A stretch of DNA of 8,458 bases, taken from positions 1 to 8,458 of the forward strand of contig VSPO01000135.1 in assembly GCA_009775375.1 (NCBI GenBank), written 5' to 3'. Shown one piece after another: positions 1-7,091 of this stretch. The DNA comes from Muribaculaceae bacterium (lineage in GTDB: Bacteria > Bacteroidota > Bacteroidia > Bacteroidales > Muribaculaceae). The position numbers and the translations under genes are program-made. Numbering within the stretch: the stretch's first letter is position 1; each line of letters begins with the position of its first letter. A model generated the notes under the pieces. It was not told the origin of the DNA and searched no databases. It saw only the letters and a program-made list of their open reading frames with translations.

Positions 1-95
1 TGCATCTGCGGTTTTCATGCCACAAATTTAACACTTTTCTCAAAATTCATGCACCGGGTTTTCGGCTTGAGCCGATTAAATGAGGAATGTGAAGA

Positions 96-770
96 TTACA
101 ACTGTGTTTTCTCCACGATTTTCCCGTCGAAAATATCGATTATATGGTGAGTGTAGGCGGCATCATGCTGAGAATGGGTCACCATTACTATCGTCGCCCC
201 CTCTTGATTGAGTTCAGTGAGAAGTTTCATCACTTCCTTACCGTTGACCGAGTCAAGATTGCCAGTGGGCTCGTCTGCAAGAATCAATTCGGGTCGTGCA
301 ACGATGGCCCGAGCTATCGCGGCTCTTTGCTGCTGCCCTCCCGATAATTGCTGAGGAAAGTGTTTGGCCCGATGCTGGATATTCATTCGCTTGAGGGCAG
401 TCTCCACTCTTTCTTTCCTTTCTCTTGCCCCGACATTGAGATAGCGCAGGGGAAGTTCTACATTTTCCTCAATGTTGAGTTCGTCGATAAGATTGAAATT
501 CTGGAATACAAACCCGATTTTACCCTTTCGGAACATTGTGCGGTCTTTTTCCTTTAGATTTGTGACGTCAACTCCATTAAGCATGTATTTTCCATCTGAG
601 GGATTATCAAGCAGACCAAGAATATTGAGTAGAGTCGACTTTCCGCATCCCGAAGGACCCATTATGCCGACAAACTCCCCTTTTTCGATATTCAGTGAGA
701 TTCCACGAAGAGCCAAAGTCTCGACCTCGTCAGTGCGGAAGGTTTTGGTAAGATTTTCTATCTTTATCAT
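96..770 (-). CDS. ABC transporter ATP-binding protein, MacB/LolD type
   Basis: This 224-residue stand-alone nucleotide-binding subunit hydrolyses ATP on the cytoplasmic face to drive the FtsX-like permease encoded just upstream. The full motif set is visible: Walker A GPSGCGKST (residues 38-46), Q-loop glutamine Q90, signature LSGGQQQR (142-149), Walker B LILADE ending in catalytic E167, D-loop NLD (171-173) and switch histidine H199. The length and the 'NFNLIDELNIEENVELPL' stretch after the Q-loop fit the LolD/MacB/YknY subfamily, which serves mechanotransmission-type exporters rather than importers. It is the last gene of the export operon, 28 bases after the permease stop, with no clear Shine-Dalgarno sequence, as is common in Bacteroidetes. 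Nothing is missing or truncated. Family assignment is firm; the substrate is unknown. Confidence 0.95.
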   Translation of the reverse strand: MIKIENLTKTFRTDEVETLALRGISLNIEKGEFVGIMGPSGCGKSTLLNILGLLDNPSDGKYMLNGVDVTNLKEKDRTMFRKGKIGFVFQNFNLIDELNIEENVELPLRYLNVGARERKERVETALKRMNIQHRAKHFPQQLSGGQQQRAAIARAIVARPELILADEPTGNLDSVNGKEVMKLLTELNQEGATIVMVTHSQHDAAYTHHIIDIFDGKIVEKTQL

Positions 771-798
771 AATTTGAGTTGTTTTATGTTCAATAATG

Positions 799-3147
799 TT
801 ATTTCAGTGATTTTATAGGGTTGGTGTTGGCTGCTTTACTGCATTGGCTCACTACGGAAACAAAACATATTACCATGGCGATTAAAGCAGCCGTCGCATA
901 GATCCACCAATCAACGTCAATTCGATAGCTAAATTGCGACAGCCAATCGTTCATCAGATAATAGATGATTGGGATGGAAATGGCAACGGCTATCAATACA
1001 TAGACCATGAAAGTCCTTACGAGTTTTGAGAGAACCTCCATGCTTGTTCCTCCCATCACCTTATGAACCGCTATGTCGAGAGACTTCTGTCGCACATAAT
1101 ATGTGCTCATTGCCATGAGTCCAAGCATCGAAATCATGATGGCTATGAGAGTAAATATAGTAAGTATCGTTGACAGTCGTTCCTGAGATTCAAAATCATT
1201 CTCTATCTGTTTGCTAAGGAAGGGTGTCTCAAAAGAGGAAGCGGTGAGTTCTGTGGAATATATCTTTTCAAACACTTCTTTCACCTGCTCAAGAGCCTGC
1301 TGCCGATCTCCATTGACTTTTATGAGAACATTCCATGGATAAAAGTTCACAAACGGTTTTGCCTCGAAAATCATCACCGGATGTTGATCTGTCAGCATAT
1401 TGCCGATTTTGAAATCTTCCGTTATCCCGGCTATAGGATGTCTTTCTCCGGCCAAAGAGAAATCCGTGGCATCATCATCAAGACTGAGCTCACCGATGGC
1501 CTGAGGGTTAAGATAGTACTTGGTATTGGAGGCCAGATTGTTGTCTTTCTTTAATTTTAAACCAAGAATATCCATGAAAACAGAATCCACAACAAATTGC
1601 TGGAACGATATCGTGCGTCCATCATGTTGGAATGTCATGTTGTTGCCTCTGGAATGAGGTTCTCCGCAAGAAAAACTCACTTTGTCAACACAAGGCAGTT
1701 TCTTTAGTTCCGCATAGAACAGTTCTCCATCATCCCTGAAATATTTCGTAAACTGGAATGGGATATTGATGATGTTGTCTCTTTCGTATCCAAGAGGAGC
1801 ATTAATTAGATGGCGCACCTGGAGATACATTGTCATTGCACAGGCTATCATCACGATTGTCGCCACATTCTGAACCACAATAAACAGTTTCCCGAATACC
1901 ATGTTTGATTTCCTCTTGAACGCACCTTTCACCGCTTCGATCGGTTTCATGGAAGAAAGCATGAGAGCGGGGATGATGCCTGAAGTCAGACTCATGATCA
2001 ATAGGACAATCACCAGAATGGAAATCGTAGCAACATTGATGCAGCCGACAATGTCAATTGGAGTCTTCAACAGGGATGATGCATATGGCTGCATTAGGAA
2101 AGCGAGGGCAATACCCATCACCATTGAAAACGCACATAGAATGGAGCTCTCGCCGATAAGCCGCCACATAATACTGACACGGCTTTCGCCGAGCAGACGT
2201 CTCGTCGCCATTTCCTTTGCTCTTTTGCCAGCGAGAGCCACAGTGAGGTTGATGTAATTCATTATTGCAAATAGCAATATCACCACACCCACACTGAAAA
2301 GCAGCCGGATGAGTTTTTTATCTCCAAAATTCATATTCCCCGAATTCAGGTCGGAAAAATAGCTTCCCTTGAAAGGATAGACTTCGAGATGAATGTTGTT
2401 ATCCGGGAGATTTAAAATCCAGAAATCGTCTTTGACTGCCTTTTCATATTCCCCCTTCATTTTTGTCAGGTCGTGGCCCTCTTTTGCCAGCAAAATGATC
2501 TCCGCGCCGGTAGCATTGCTCATTTTGTCGCCAACCATAGAACTGTTGACATATTTCATCATATTGAAATTAAGCAGCATATCGACCGGCCGCTTGTCTG
2601 GCATCATGAAAGCAGTGTTCTTCATCGGCTCCATTACTCCAGCCACGACGAAAGGCTCTTCCTCAATATTGAAAACAAGGCTCTTTCCCATTGGATTATC
2701 ATCGCCCCATACTTTGCGGGCGAATTCGGGAGTCACGACGATGTTGGAAGGATTGTCGAGCACTGTTGCCGGATTGCCTTGAATAAGCCTGAAATCAAAT
2801 AAGTCGAAAAACGTGGAATCCACAAAATAGCAGTTTGTGCTTATATTCTTTCCATCGTAAGTGAGAAATCTGTTGTTTCTGTATAAGGCAGTGGATGATT
2901 CAATCTCAGGAAATTTGTCTTTCAGAAGAAACTGCAGATACCAGTGGGAGCCCAGACATTTCTCTCCTCTCATATCAAATCCGAGATAATACATGCGGGA
3001 TGCTTTTTCATGCCGGGAGTCGATATGGCTTTCCTGCCAGGTGTAGCAGCCTATAAGAACTACAAACATCATGCTTATTGCCAGACCGAACACGTCGATG
3101 GCTGTATAAGCCTTGTTTCTGCTTAAGAATTTAAAATAAGATTTCAT
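799..3147 (-). CDS. FtsX/MacB-type ABC transporter permease, eight-helix duplicated form
   Basis: This 782-residue inner-membrane permease appears to be an internal duplication of the MacB_PCD plus FtsX unit. Likely membrane helices lie near residues 16-36, 281-303, 331-351, 369-394, then 419-440, 657-680, 711-730 and 747-768. Each half is one helix, a periplasmic domain of about 215-245 residues, then three helices. FtsX-type coupling motifs occur in both halves: EMATRRLLGES (312-322) and DIAVHKVMGG (691-700). Each half ends in the family's proline signature (KPIEAVKG at 401-408, NPIKSLK at the C-terminus). Canonical MacB has four helices per chain, a fused ATPase, and works as a dimer; here one chain may supply both halves. 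The start lies 6 bases after the adaptor stop. It probably partners the downstream ATPase and the upstream adaptor. Confidence 0.93.
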   Translation of the reverse strand: MKSYFKFLSRNKAYTAIDVFGLAISMMFVVLIGCYTWQESHIDSRHEKASRMYYLGFDMRGEKCLGSHWYLQFLLKDKFPEIESSTALYRNNRFLTYDGKNISTNCYFVDSTFFDLFDFRLIQGNPATVLDNPSNIVVTPEFARKVWGDDNPMGKSLVFNIEEEPFVVAGVMEPMKNTAFMMPDKRPVDMLLNFNMMKYVNSSMVGDKMSNATGAEIILLAKEGHDLTKMKGEYEKAVKDDFWILNLPDNNIHLEVYPFKGSYFSDLNSGNMNFGDKKLIRLLFSVGVVILLFAIMNYINLTVALAGKRAKEMATRRLLGESRVSIMWRLIGESSILCAFSMVMGIALAFLMQPYASSLLKTPIDIVGCINVATISILVIVLLIMSLTSGIIPALMLSSMKPIEAVKGAFKRKSNMVFGKLFIVVQNVATIVMIACAMTMYLQVRHLINAPLGYERDNIINIPFQFTKYFRDDGELFYAELKKLPCVDKVSFSCGEPHSRGNNMTFQHDGRTISFQQFVVDSVFMDILGLKLKKDNNLASNTKYYLNPQAIGELSLDDDATDFSLAGERHPIAGITEDFKIGNMLTDQHPVMIFEAKPFVNFYPWNVLIKVNGDRQQALEQVKEVFEKIYSTELTASSFETPFLSKQIENDFESQERLSTILTIFTLIAIMISMLGLMAMSTYYVRQKSLDIAVHKVMGGTSMEVLSKLVRTFMVYVLIAVAISIPIIYYLMNDWLSQFSYRIDVDWWIYATAALIAMVICFVSVVSQCSKAANTNPIKSLK

Positions 3148-3153
3148 ATCATT

Positions 3154-4416
3154 TTATTCATTAATTGACAATGTGGTTGCATCTCCAAATGATTCATAAC
3201 CGTTGGTGATGATACGTTCGCCGGGTTCAAGACCTTCAAGCACTTCATAGAATTCGGGATTCTGGCGTCCGAGCCGAATGTTTCTTTTGTAGGCTCTTTT
3301 CCCCGAAGAATCAAGCACGAATATCCATTTTCCACCGGTAGAGGAATAGAATGATCCCTTGGGAATCACCACCGCATCTACCGGCTGTCCGAGTTGAAGA
3401 CTAAGAAGACATGTTTGCCCGCTTCTTATATTGTCGGTACATTTGCCGGTGAAAACAAAATCCACCTTAAATTTACCTTCCCTCACTTCGGGAAACACCT
3501 TGCGCAGACGCATATTCATATTTTGCTCATTTTTTGCCGGGAACGCAATAAGGTCTTTATGTACCCGATCAATGTAATGTTCGTCGACTTGACCTGTCAC
3601 CTTATATGCAGTCAAATCATTAATCTGGCCTATTTTTTGTCCGGCAGTTATGTTCTGTCCAAGCTCAACGTCGAGAAGCCCGAGCTCTCCGTCGATAGGA
3701 CTGACTACGTTCAATCTTTCTTTCCTCCTGCGAATCAGCTGGATGTTTTTCTGCATATTTGCGAGGTTGTCTTCCATTTGGTCCACTTGAGACAGCCTGT
3801 AGATGCTGTCTTGATAAAGTCGCTGGCTTATCAGTTCGTTGCGCCGCAGGGCAAGTTCATAGTCCTCCTTTGCCTGCAGATAGTCTTCCTTTGCTATCAG
3901 TCTGTCGTCGAACAGCTTCTTCCTCTGAAGATAGCCCCGGTATTTTCTTTGCACCTCAAGTTCGATTTGAGCCTGGTCTGTGCGGTTGTTGAGCCGGTCT
4001 TGCTCCATGGAAATCTGCGTATTGCGAAGGATATTCTGTTTCTCAGCAAGTTCTGCCTCGGCGTTGAGAATCTGAAGATCAAGATTGCTGTTGCTCAGAC
4101 GCACAATCACGTCTCCCTTATGCACCTTGGTTCCTTCCTCAGCAACAATTTCCATAACGATTCCACCTTCTTCAGGACTTATCTGGATCGTTCTGATTGG
4201 CTCTACCCTTCCGTCAACCCTCACATAGTCGTCGAATTTTATCGATTTCACATCCGCTATATTGAGTCCGGTCCGCTCCACCTTATATGCAGATGCTATG
4301 TCGCTTGTTGCGAGCCATATAATCAGGCCTACCGCGATAAGGCCAAGTCCGGAGTAAACCCAATAGACCGGTTTTATTCCCTTTATCCCCTTTGGTTTTT
4401 CTATTTTTATGTCCAT
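3154..4416 (-). CDS. HlyD/MacA-family periplasmic adaptor (membrane fusion protein)
   Basis: This 420-residue adaptor should bridge the inner-membrane permease and the outer-membrane factor. It has a short basic cytoplasmic tail, one membrane anchor (about residues 18-36, VYWVYSGLGLIAVGLIIWLA) and no lipobox cysteine. A split biotinyl-lipoyl-like domain is seen at about 75-112 (SPEEGGIVMEI, VHKGDVIVRL) and 237-268 (VSPIDGELGLLDVELGQNI). Between them lies a long charged, glutamine-rich coiled-coil hairpin (about 113-235). A beta-barrel region (about 269-345) and a membrane-proximal domain (VVIPKGSFYSSTGGKWIFVL onward) follow. The ATG lies inside the end of the outer-membrane factor gene (10-base overlap), suggesting translational coupling. 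Its stop TAA is in the same frame as the permease ATG three codons later. The family call is secure. Confidence 0.94.
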   Translation of the reverse strand: MDIKIEKPKGIKGIKPVYWVYSGLGLIAVGLIIWLATSDIASAYKVERTGLNIADVKSIKFDDYVRVDGRVEPIRTIQISPEEGGIVMEIVAEEGTKVHKGDVIVRLSNSNLDLQILNAEAELAEKQNILRNTQISMEQDRLNNRTDQAQIELEVQRKYRGYLQRKKLFDDRLIAKEDYLQAKEDYELALRRNELISQRLYQDSIYRLSQVDQMEDNLANMQKNIQLIRRRKERLNVVSPIDGELGLLDVELGQNITAGQKIGQINDLTAYKVTGQVDEHYIDRVHKDLIAFPAKNEQNMNMRLRKVFPEVREGKFKVDFVFTGKCTDNIRSGQTCLLSLQLGQPVDAVVIPKGSFYSSTGGKWIFVLDSSGKRAYKRNIRLGRQNPEFYEVLEGLEPGERIITNGYESFGDATTLSINE

Positions 4417-5729
4417 AGTTTTTTGCCTTTGTAATAATCTACGAGTTTAACTTTTAGTAAGTAAAGCATTTGTTTCTGAAGAAGTTCCACTTTAGACGAA
4501 TAATACGTATTGGCCGAAAGTTGAAGGTCGATCACTGATAACATTCCCTCCTCATATTTACGTCGGTTAAGCCTGTATGCCTCGCTGTCGGCATCAACCT
4601 TTGCCTTAAGAGAATTTATCTCCATTGCATAGCCGTCGCGATCTATGACGGCAGAGGCTATCTCGTCATGAAGCCGACGTTGCTGCTCAAGAAGAATTTC
4701 TTTGGCCTTATTGTATTCGAATTTGGCACGATTCTTTCCCGATATGAGGCTCAGACCGTCGAAAATAGGAATTGAAAGAGTCATCGAAACATATTCTCCC
4801 ATATTATTGCGGAATTGGTTGCCGAACGTCAAAGCCTGTGATCCCATGCCAATATTTCTAAAATAAGATGTTGAGATTCCGGCATTGATGTTTATTGTGG
4901 GGAGAAGACGGCCTTTAGCAATATCATAGGAATATTTGCTTGCCTTCAGTTGCATCTCGGCATCAATGGTTTTAGGATTTGTATGCAATGCTGAAGCGTA
5001 GATATCTTCCAAGACATCCTCCGCATGAATAGCCGGAATTTCCACTGATGTCGTGTCTATCTTTAGAGGCTGCATCAGAGGAAGGTTCATCGCCGACCGC
5101 AGCGTGAGCATAGCCTGATCATAAAGATTGCGTTGACTCACAAGATTGTATTTGTCATTAGCGACTGTAGCTTCAGCCTGCGCCACATCTGGGAATCCCT
5201 TGATTCCCAAATTTTCTTGACTTTTAGTCAGCAGCAGCATCCCTTCACTCTGATTTAGCTTATCTTCCGCTATCGCTATTGAGCTATGATAGTATAAGGC
5301 GTCGGCAAATGCCATCATCGCTGCTATCGCACTATCGTCGCGCTTCATCTCGACAGAGTTGAGATATCGCCTTCTCTCGCTCCTTGCCTGGCGGTAGCGG
5401 TTGAGAGTTCTCCCTCCGTCGAAGAGCGTGAATGAGGCATAGACACCATACCCGTTGTTGAATGTGGTGACATTGTTGTAGGAATTAGTTTCCGGATCGA
5501 TATTTCGACCCCAGCTGAATTGAGAACCTACTTGCGCGGAAATAGATGGAAAAAAATTCCCCAGCGCCTCATTGCGGGTTGCGGTTGCGGAAGCCACATC
5601 CCATTGCGCCTGCACCACAGAAGAGGCATGCTCAGCTGCATACGCCATACACCGCTCCAGACTCCAAGGCTCTTGAGCCGACGACGCCATTGCCAGTAAG
5701 ATTGAAAATGTAGTGATTAATTTTTTCAT
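4407..5729 (-). CDS. TolC-like outer-membrane efflux protein
   Basis: This 440-residue protein of the outer membrane factor family should form the trimeric exit duct of the pump. An N-terminal signal peptide (MKKLITTFSILLAMASSA) has a plausible cleavage after A18, giving mature QEPWSLERCM, a start seen often in Bacteroidetes TolC homologues. There is no lipobox cysteine, so it is not a lipoprotein of the OprM kind. Two OEP-type repeats (roughly residues 22-210 and 230-430) show the expected helical coiled-coil stretches with NxxLP-like and 'VDYYKG' features near the ends. It is the first gene after the 144-base control region. The start is well fixed by the signal peptide and by AAAGGA four bases upstream of the ATG. 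Confidence 0.94.
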   Translation of the reverse strand: MKKLITTFSILLAMASSAQEPWSLERCMAYAAEHASSVVQAQWDVASATATRNEALGNFFPSISAQVGSQFSWGRNIDPETNSYNNVTTFNNGYGVYASFTLFDGGRTLNRYRQARSERRRYLNSVEMKRDDSAIAAMMAFADALYYHSSIAIAEDKLNQSEGMLLLTKSQENLGIKGFPDVAQAEATVANDKYNLVSQRNLYDQAMLTLRSAMNLPLMQPLKIDTTSVEIPAIHAEDVLEDIYASALHTNPKTIDAEMQLKASKYSYDIAKGRLLPTININAGISTSYFRNIGMGSQALTFGNQFRNNMGEYVSMTLSIPIFDGLSLISGKNRAKFEYNKAKEILLEQQRRLHDEIASAVIDRDGYAMEINSLKAKVDADSEAYRLNRRKYEEGMLSVIDLQLSANTYYSSKVELLQKQMLYLLKVKLVDYYKGKKLWT

Positions 5730-5733
5730 AACA

Positions 5734-5739
5734 TCCTTT
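5734..5739 (-). promoter_or_regulatory. Shine-Dalgarno sequence of the tolC-like gene
   Basis: Minus-strand AAAGGA lies four bases before the ATG at 5729. It is the only clear purine-rich ribosome site in the locus and supports the chosen start. The start site predicted for the sigma-54-like promoter falls in or at the edge of this element, so a transcript from that promoter might lack it. Confidence 0.5.
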
Positions 5740-5744
5740 ATTGT

Positions 5745-5761
5745 ATCGAAAATCGTGCCAA
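5745..5761 (-). promoter_or_regulatory. Candidate sigma-54 (-24/-12) promoter for the export operon
   Basis: Minus-strand TTGGCACGATTTTCGAT aligns with the sigma-54 consensus TTGGCACG-N4-TTGCW. The -24 block is a full match. The -12 block is TCGAT, matching three of five positions; it keeps the G but has A where the usual GC has C. The two blocks are correctly spaced. The context favours it: the gene cluster encodes its own sigma-54 activator, and this is the only sizeable gap before the pump genes. Against it, the start site would be near 5734, leaving a leader of only about 5 bases before the ATG at 5729. I saw no convincing Bacteroidetes housekeeping promoter (TAnnTTTG) in the gap. Confidence 0.5.
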
Positions 5762-5767
5762 AACCAT

Positions 5768-5806
5768 ATTCGATTGAATTAATGGACGTTACAAGGCCAA
5801 TCGAAT
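5768..5806. repeat. 9-bp perfect inverted repeat between promoter and direct repeats
   Basis: ATTCGATTG at 5768-5776 is mirrored exactly by CAATCGAAT at 5798-5806, with 21 bases between the arms (30 bp between arm centres, about three helical turns). It sits between the candidate sigma-54 promoter and the direct repeats, where a DNA-bending protein or a second regulator could bind. A hairpin is possible but the loop is long. The function is not known. Confidence 0.45.
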
Positions 5807-5809
5807 CAA

Positions 5810-5851
5810 AGATGTCAAATAATCATACAATCAGATGTCAAAAAATCATAC
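5810..5851 (-). repeat. Tandem 19-bp direct repeats, candidate enhancer (UAS) for the sigma-54 activator
   Basis: On the plus strand AGATGTCAAATAATCATAC (5810-5828) is followed after four bases by AGATGTCAAAAAATCATAC (5833-5851). The copies differ at one base, giving a 23-bp period of about two helical turns, so bound proteins would lie on nearly the same face. The repeat centres fall about 85 and 108 bases upstream of the start site predicted from the sigma-54-like element, within the usual range for NtrC-family enhancer sites. Each copy is only weakly dyad (outer ATG...CAT). They lie just downstream of the kinase stop and outside any coding region. Binding by the regulator encoded at 7081-8394 is an inference. 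Confidence 0.55.
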
Positions 5852-5873
5852 TTAATGAATGATCTGATTTGGC

Positions 5874-7091
5874 CTATAATCTAATTGAAAAGCAAGTTAT
5901 CGGTCTGGTCTTAAGCGAAAGCGTGCCTCCAAGATGAGTCACAATCCGCCGTGAAAGGCTGAGGCCGATGCCGTTTCCCTCTTTACGAGTGGTGAAAAAT
6001 GGAGTAAAAATGTGATTGGCGGTTTCATCAGCAATCGGTTCGCCATCATTAGCAATTTTTATTTCGACTGTATCGTCGGCTTTTACGCCGGCTTCAACCG
6101 TTATGGAATTGGGAGAAGCCTCTATTGCATTTTTCAGGATATTCATAATCACCCTGCTTAGGAGTGACTCATCGGTATAGACCATTATCTCGGGATGCGG
6201 GCATACAAGACTGAGAACAATTCTACTGGCGTTGTCATAATTTTCAGCCATTCTGATACTCGATTCGAGGAGGGGCTTAAGATACAAAACACGCATCCGT
6301 GGCTTGGGAAGGAGACTGAATTCCCTGAAATTTTTCACAAACTGCATCAGCGAGCCGCTACTCGACGATATAATCTTCAATGCCTCCGTCATCTCATTGG
6401 ATGAAGCCTTGCCGCTCATGGTATTTGCGATAGACTGTATGGGCGTTAGCGAGTTCATTATTTCATGAGTGAGCACACGAGTCAGTTTCTCCCATGATTC
6501 GACTTCCACAACTTGCATCTGACGGCGAAGGTCGGAGATAGCGTATAATATAAATTGTCTGTCATTTACTGTCACCTTGCTTGTCTTTATAATCAGTTCA
6601 GCATCCGCCTCGCAAGGAATCTGACAAATATGGGTGAGAACAGGCCGCTCAAGAAGTCTCAGAGCGGCATCGTTATGAAACCGTATGACGCCTTTCGCAT
6701 CGGCAAGCGCAATGCCCGTGTCTGTATGATTGATCACTCGCAAAAGAAATGCGTCATTTTCCTTGGCCTGCCGTGTGAGGTGCTCAAAATGCGCTACAAT
6801 CCGATTGAGCGTCTCATTGGTGTTGCGGGTGTCTTTATTTACTCCGACAACAGGAAATTTATAAGAAAAATCTCCGTTGAGTGTGGCATCCATTACGAAG
6901 CGTATACGTTTGCCGATTCGAAAGATATCCTTCATCAACATTGCGGAACAACCGACGGAGCAAGTGACCAGGAGGATCCACCATAAATTTCCTGAGGCAA
7001 GGCAATAACCTGCCCCTAAAGCAAAGAGGATCGTAAACGTGAGCCATGCAGACAAAGCGACATGCCTTCTGCTTCGGTTGTCAGATTCCAT
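5874..7091 (-). CDS. Membrane histidine kinase, NtrB/AtoS-like, with near-absent periplasmic loop
   Basis: This 405-residue sensor kinase is the likely phosphodonor for the regulator encoded just before it. Two helices (about residues 12-32 and 36-53) are joined by only a few residues, so there is no periplasmic sensing domain. A HAMP-like linker (about 54-108) and a PAS-like domain (about 113-190, VINHTDTGIALADAKGVIRFHN) follow. The H-box LTHEIMNSLTPI carries phospho-acceptor H209. The ATPase domain has an N-box (VIMNILKNAIEA, N317/N321), G1 (NDG, 348-350), F-box (IFTPFFTT) and G2 (GNGIGLSLS, 372-380). I chose the ATG at 7091, which overlaps the regulator's end by 11 bases (ATGGAATCTGA). An upstream ATG at 7166 would overlap it by 86 bases with a tail unlike a kinase N-terminus. 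The protein ends normally after the last strand (FSIRL). Confidence 0.93.
   Translation of the reverse strand: MESDNRSRRHVALSAWLTFTILFALGAGYCLASGNLWWILLVTCSVGCSAMLMKDIFRIGKRIRFVMDATLNGDFSYKFPVVGVNKDTRNTNETLNRIVAHFEHLTRQAKENDAFLLRVINHTDTGIALADAKGVIRFHNDAALRLLERPVLTHICQIPCEADAELIIKTSKVTVNDRQFILYAISDLRRQMQVVEVESWEKLTRVLTHEIMNSLTPIQSIANTMSGKASSNEMTEALKIISSSSGSLMQFVKNFREFSLLPKPRMRVLYLKPLLESSIRMAENYDNASRIVLSLVCPHPEIMVYTDESLLSRVIMNILKNAIEASPNSITVEAGVKADDTVEIKIANDGEPIADETANHIFTPFFTTRKEGNGIGLSLSRRIVTHLGGTLSLKTRPITCFSIRL

Noticed and set aside
1..50. On the minus strand, an 11-codon ORF (15-50) ends in TGA overlapping an ATG at 18 (ATGA) that opens MKTADA to the window edge; an exact TAnnTTTG box (TAAATTTG) lies at 23-30.
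   Set aside because: Six codons cannot be identified as a gene. The TAAATTTG box is only 4 bases from that ATG and has no TTTG at the proper -33 spacing.
62..75. Small hairpin TCGGCT-TG-AGCCGA downstream of the ATPase gene, a possible terminator.
   Set aside because: The stem is short, the loop is effectively too small, and no T tract follows it on the minus strand (AAAACCC follows instead).
3394..4434. Long plus-strand open frame (346 codons) opposite the adaptor gene.
   Set aside because: It is antisense to a well-supported HlyD-family gene, has no recognisable domain, and no convincing plus-strand promoter or ribosome site.
5730..5873. CRISPR-like interpretation of the tandem repeats.
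   Set aside because: There are only two copies of a 19-bp repeat with a 4-base spacer and no cas genes; a protein-binding site pair explains it better.
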